Source of the DNA: Bacteroidales bacterium Bact_07
GTDB lineage: Bacteria > Bacteroidota > Bacteroidia > Bacteroidales > Tenuifilaceae
Direction: 5' to 3'
DNA: 5,275 bases
Assembly (NCBI GenBank): GCA_001603415.1
Contig: LUYY01000097.1
Span: forward strand, 236-5,510
Shown: positions 5,166-5,275 of the stretch, one piece after another
Numbering within the stretch: position 1 is the first letter of the stretch
Layout: every line of letters starts with the position of its first letter
Program-made: the position numbers and the translations under genes
Notes under the pieces: model-generated
Told to the model about the DNA's origin: nothing
Databases searched by the model: none
What the model saw: the letters and a program-made list of their open reading frames with translations, nothing else

Positions 5166-5267
5166 TGTTACTTAAGGTAATATCACGCAAGGTATCCCCC
5201 GGTCCGCAGGCATTATATGCTTGTTTGACCGGGGTACCCTTTTTTAAACAAGGAGGAAACAAATACT
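5166..5267 (+). promoter_or_regulatory. Structured 5' leader with internal terminator (attenuator or small RNA)
   Basis: The predicted transcript contains AAGGTA twice (5174-5179 and 5189-5194), 15 bases apart, ahead of a strong terminator hairpin. Transcription stopping there would give a small RNA of about 80 nt; read-through would express the gene starting at 5268. The first AAGGTA could compete with the second for TACCCTT on the 3' arm, a possible anti-terminator. I do not recognise a known riboswitch, T-box or ribosomal-protein leader. If the distal promoter is used, the leader is longer by about 30 bases. Confidence 0.45.
5191..5245 (+). terminator. Strong intrinsic terminator 22 bases before the next start codon
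   Basis: GGTA-TC-CCCCGGTC (5191-5204) pairs with GACCGGGGTACC (5227-5238): 12 base pairs with a two-base bulge. An upper stem GCAGGCAT/ATGCTTGT (5206-5213 with 5217-5224, two G-U pairs) closes a three-base TAT loop. Six T residues follow (5240-5245). The form is that of a rho-independent terminator, and its position between promoter and gene is that of an attenuator. Confidence 0.75.
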
Positions 5268-5275
5268 ATGAAGTG
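5268..5275 (+). CDS. Start of an unidentified gene, cut by the window edge
   Basis: An ATG at 5268 follows a consensus AGGAGG (5251-5256) by 11 bases and is followed by AAG and two further bases, so only Met-Lys is visible. The strong ribosome site, two upstream promoter candidates and a terminator-bearing leader make a genuine gene start likely. Its product cannot be inferred. Confidence 0.6.

Noticed and set aside
5166..5267. Known riboswitch or T-box leader
   Set aside because: I could not match the leader to a conserved aptamer or to the T-box consensus; only the terminator and a possible competing pairing are visible.

Overview
The window holds a compact restriction-modification (R-M) locus, with a solitary ankyrin-repeat gene before it and the first codons of a further gene after it. 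All recognisable genes are on the + strand. The host is most likely a low-to-moderate GC bacterium. The signs are purine-rich Shine-Dalgarno sites (GGAGG, AGGAGG), an extended -10 box (TGCTATAAT) and GC-rich hairpins followed by T-runs. An anaerobic gut-type Bacillota/Clostridia would fit, but this is a weak inference. ATA codons are common in the R-M genes and there is a TTTATATA box at 224-231, so an archaeal host is not excluded.

Layout. Bases 1-327 are non-coding. They hold two near-identical 17-bp direct repeats (31-73), a three-unit array of 21-bp palindromic repeats built on GTATCA/TGATAC (121-183), a candidate promoter (205-233) and overlapping short palindromes (244-262). Bases 328-1113 encode a 261-residue ankyrin-repeat protein that is richer in A+T than the R-M genes, followed by a terminator (1202-1234). 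Bases 1347-1976 encode the SAM-binding half of an adenine methyltransferase with no NPPY catalytic motif. Five bases later, 1982-3835 encodes a 617-residue protein that fuses a PD-(D/E)XK nuclease to an N6-adenine methyltransferase, resembling the BcgI A subunit. It overlaps by 11 bp a specificity-subunit gene (3825-4928) with two target-recognition domains. A 14-bp perfect hairpin closes the operon. The last 300 bases hold an A+T-rich block, two candidate promoters and a roughly 100-nt leader containing a strong intrinsic terminator directly upstream of a new start codon at 5268.

How the parts may work together. The 617- and 367-residue proteins look like a self-contained Type IIB (BcgI-like) system: one subunit cuts and methylates, the other reads a bipartite site, and no separate HsdR is needed. 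The half-methyltransferase upstream is probably a leftover or exchanged piece of another system. A GTATCA-3-TGATAC palindrome just ahead of the nuclease-methylase start resembles the repeats upstream of the ankyrin gene, which raises the untested idea that one regulator acts at both places. No regulator gene is visible in the window.
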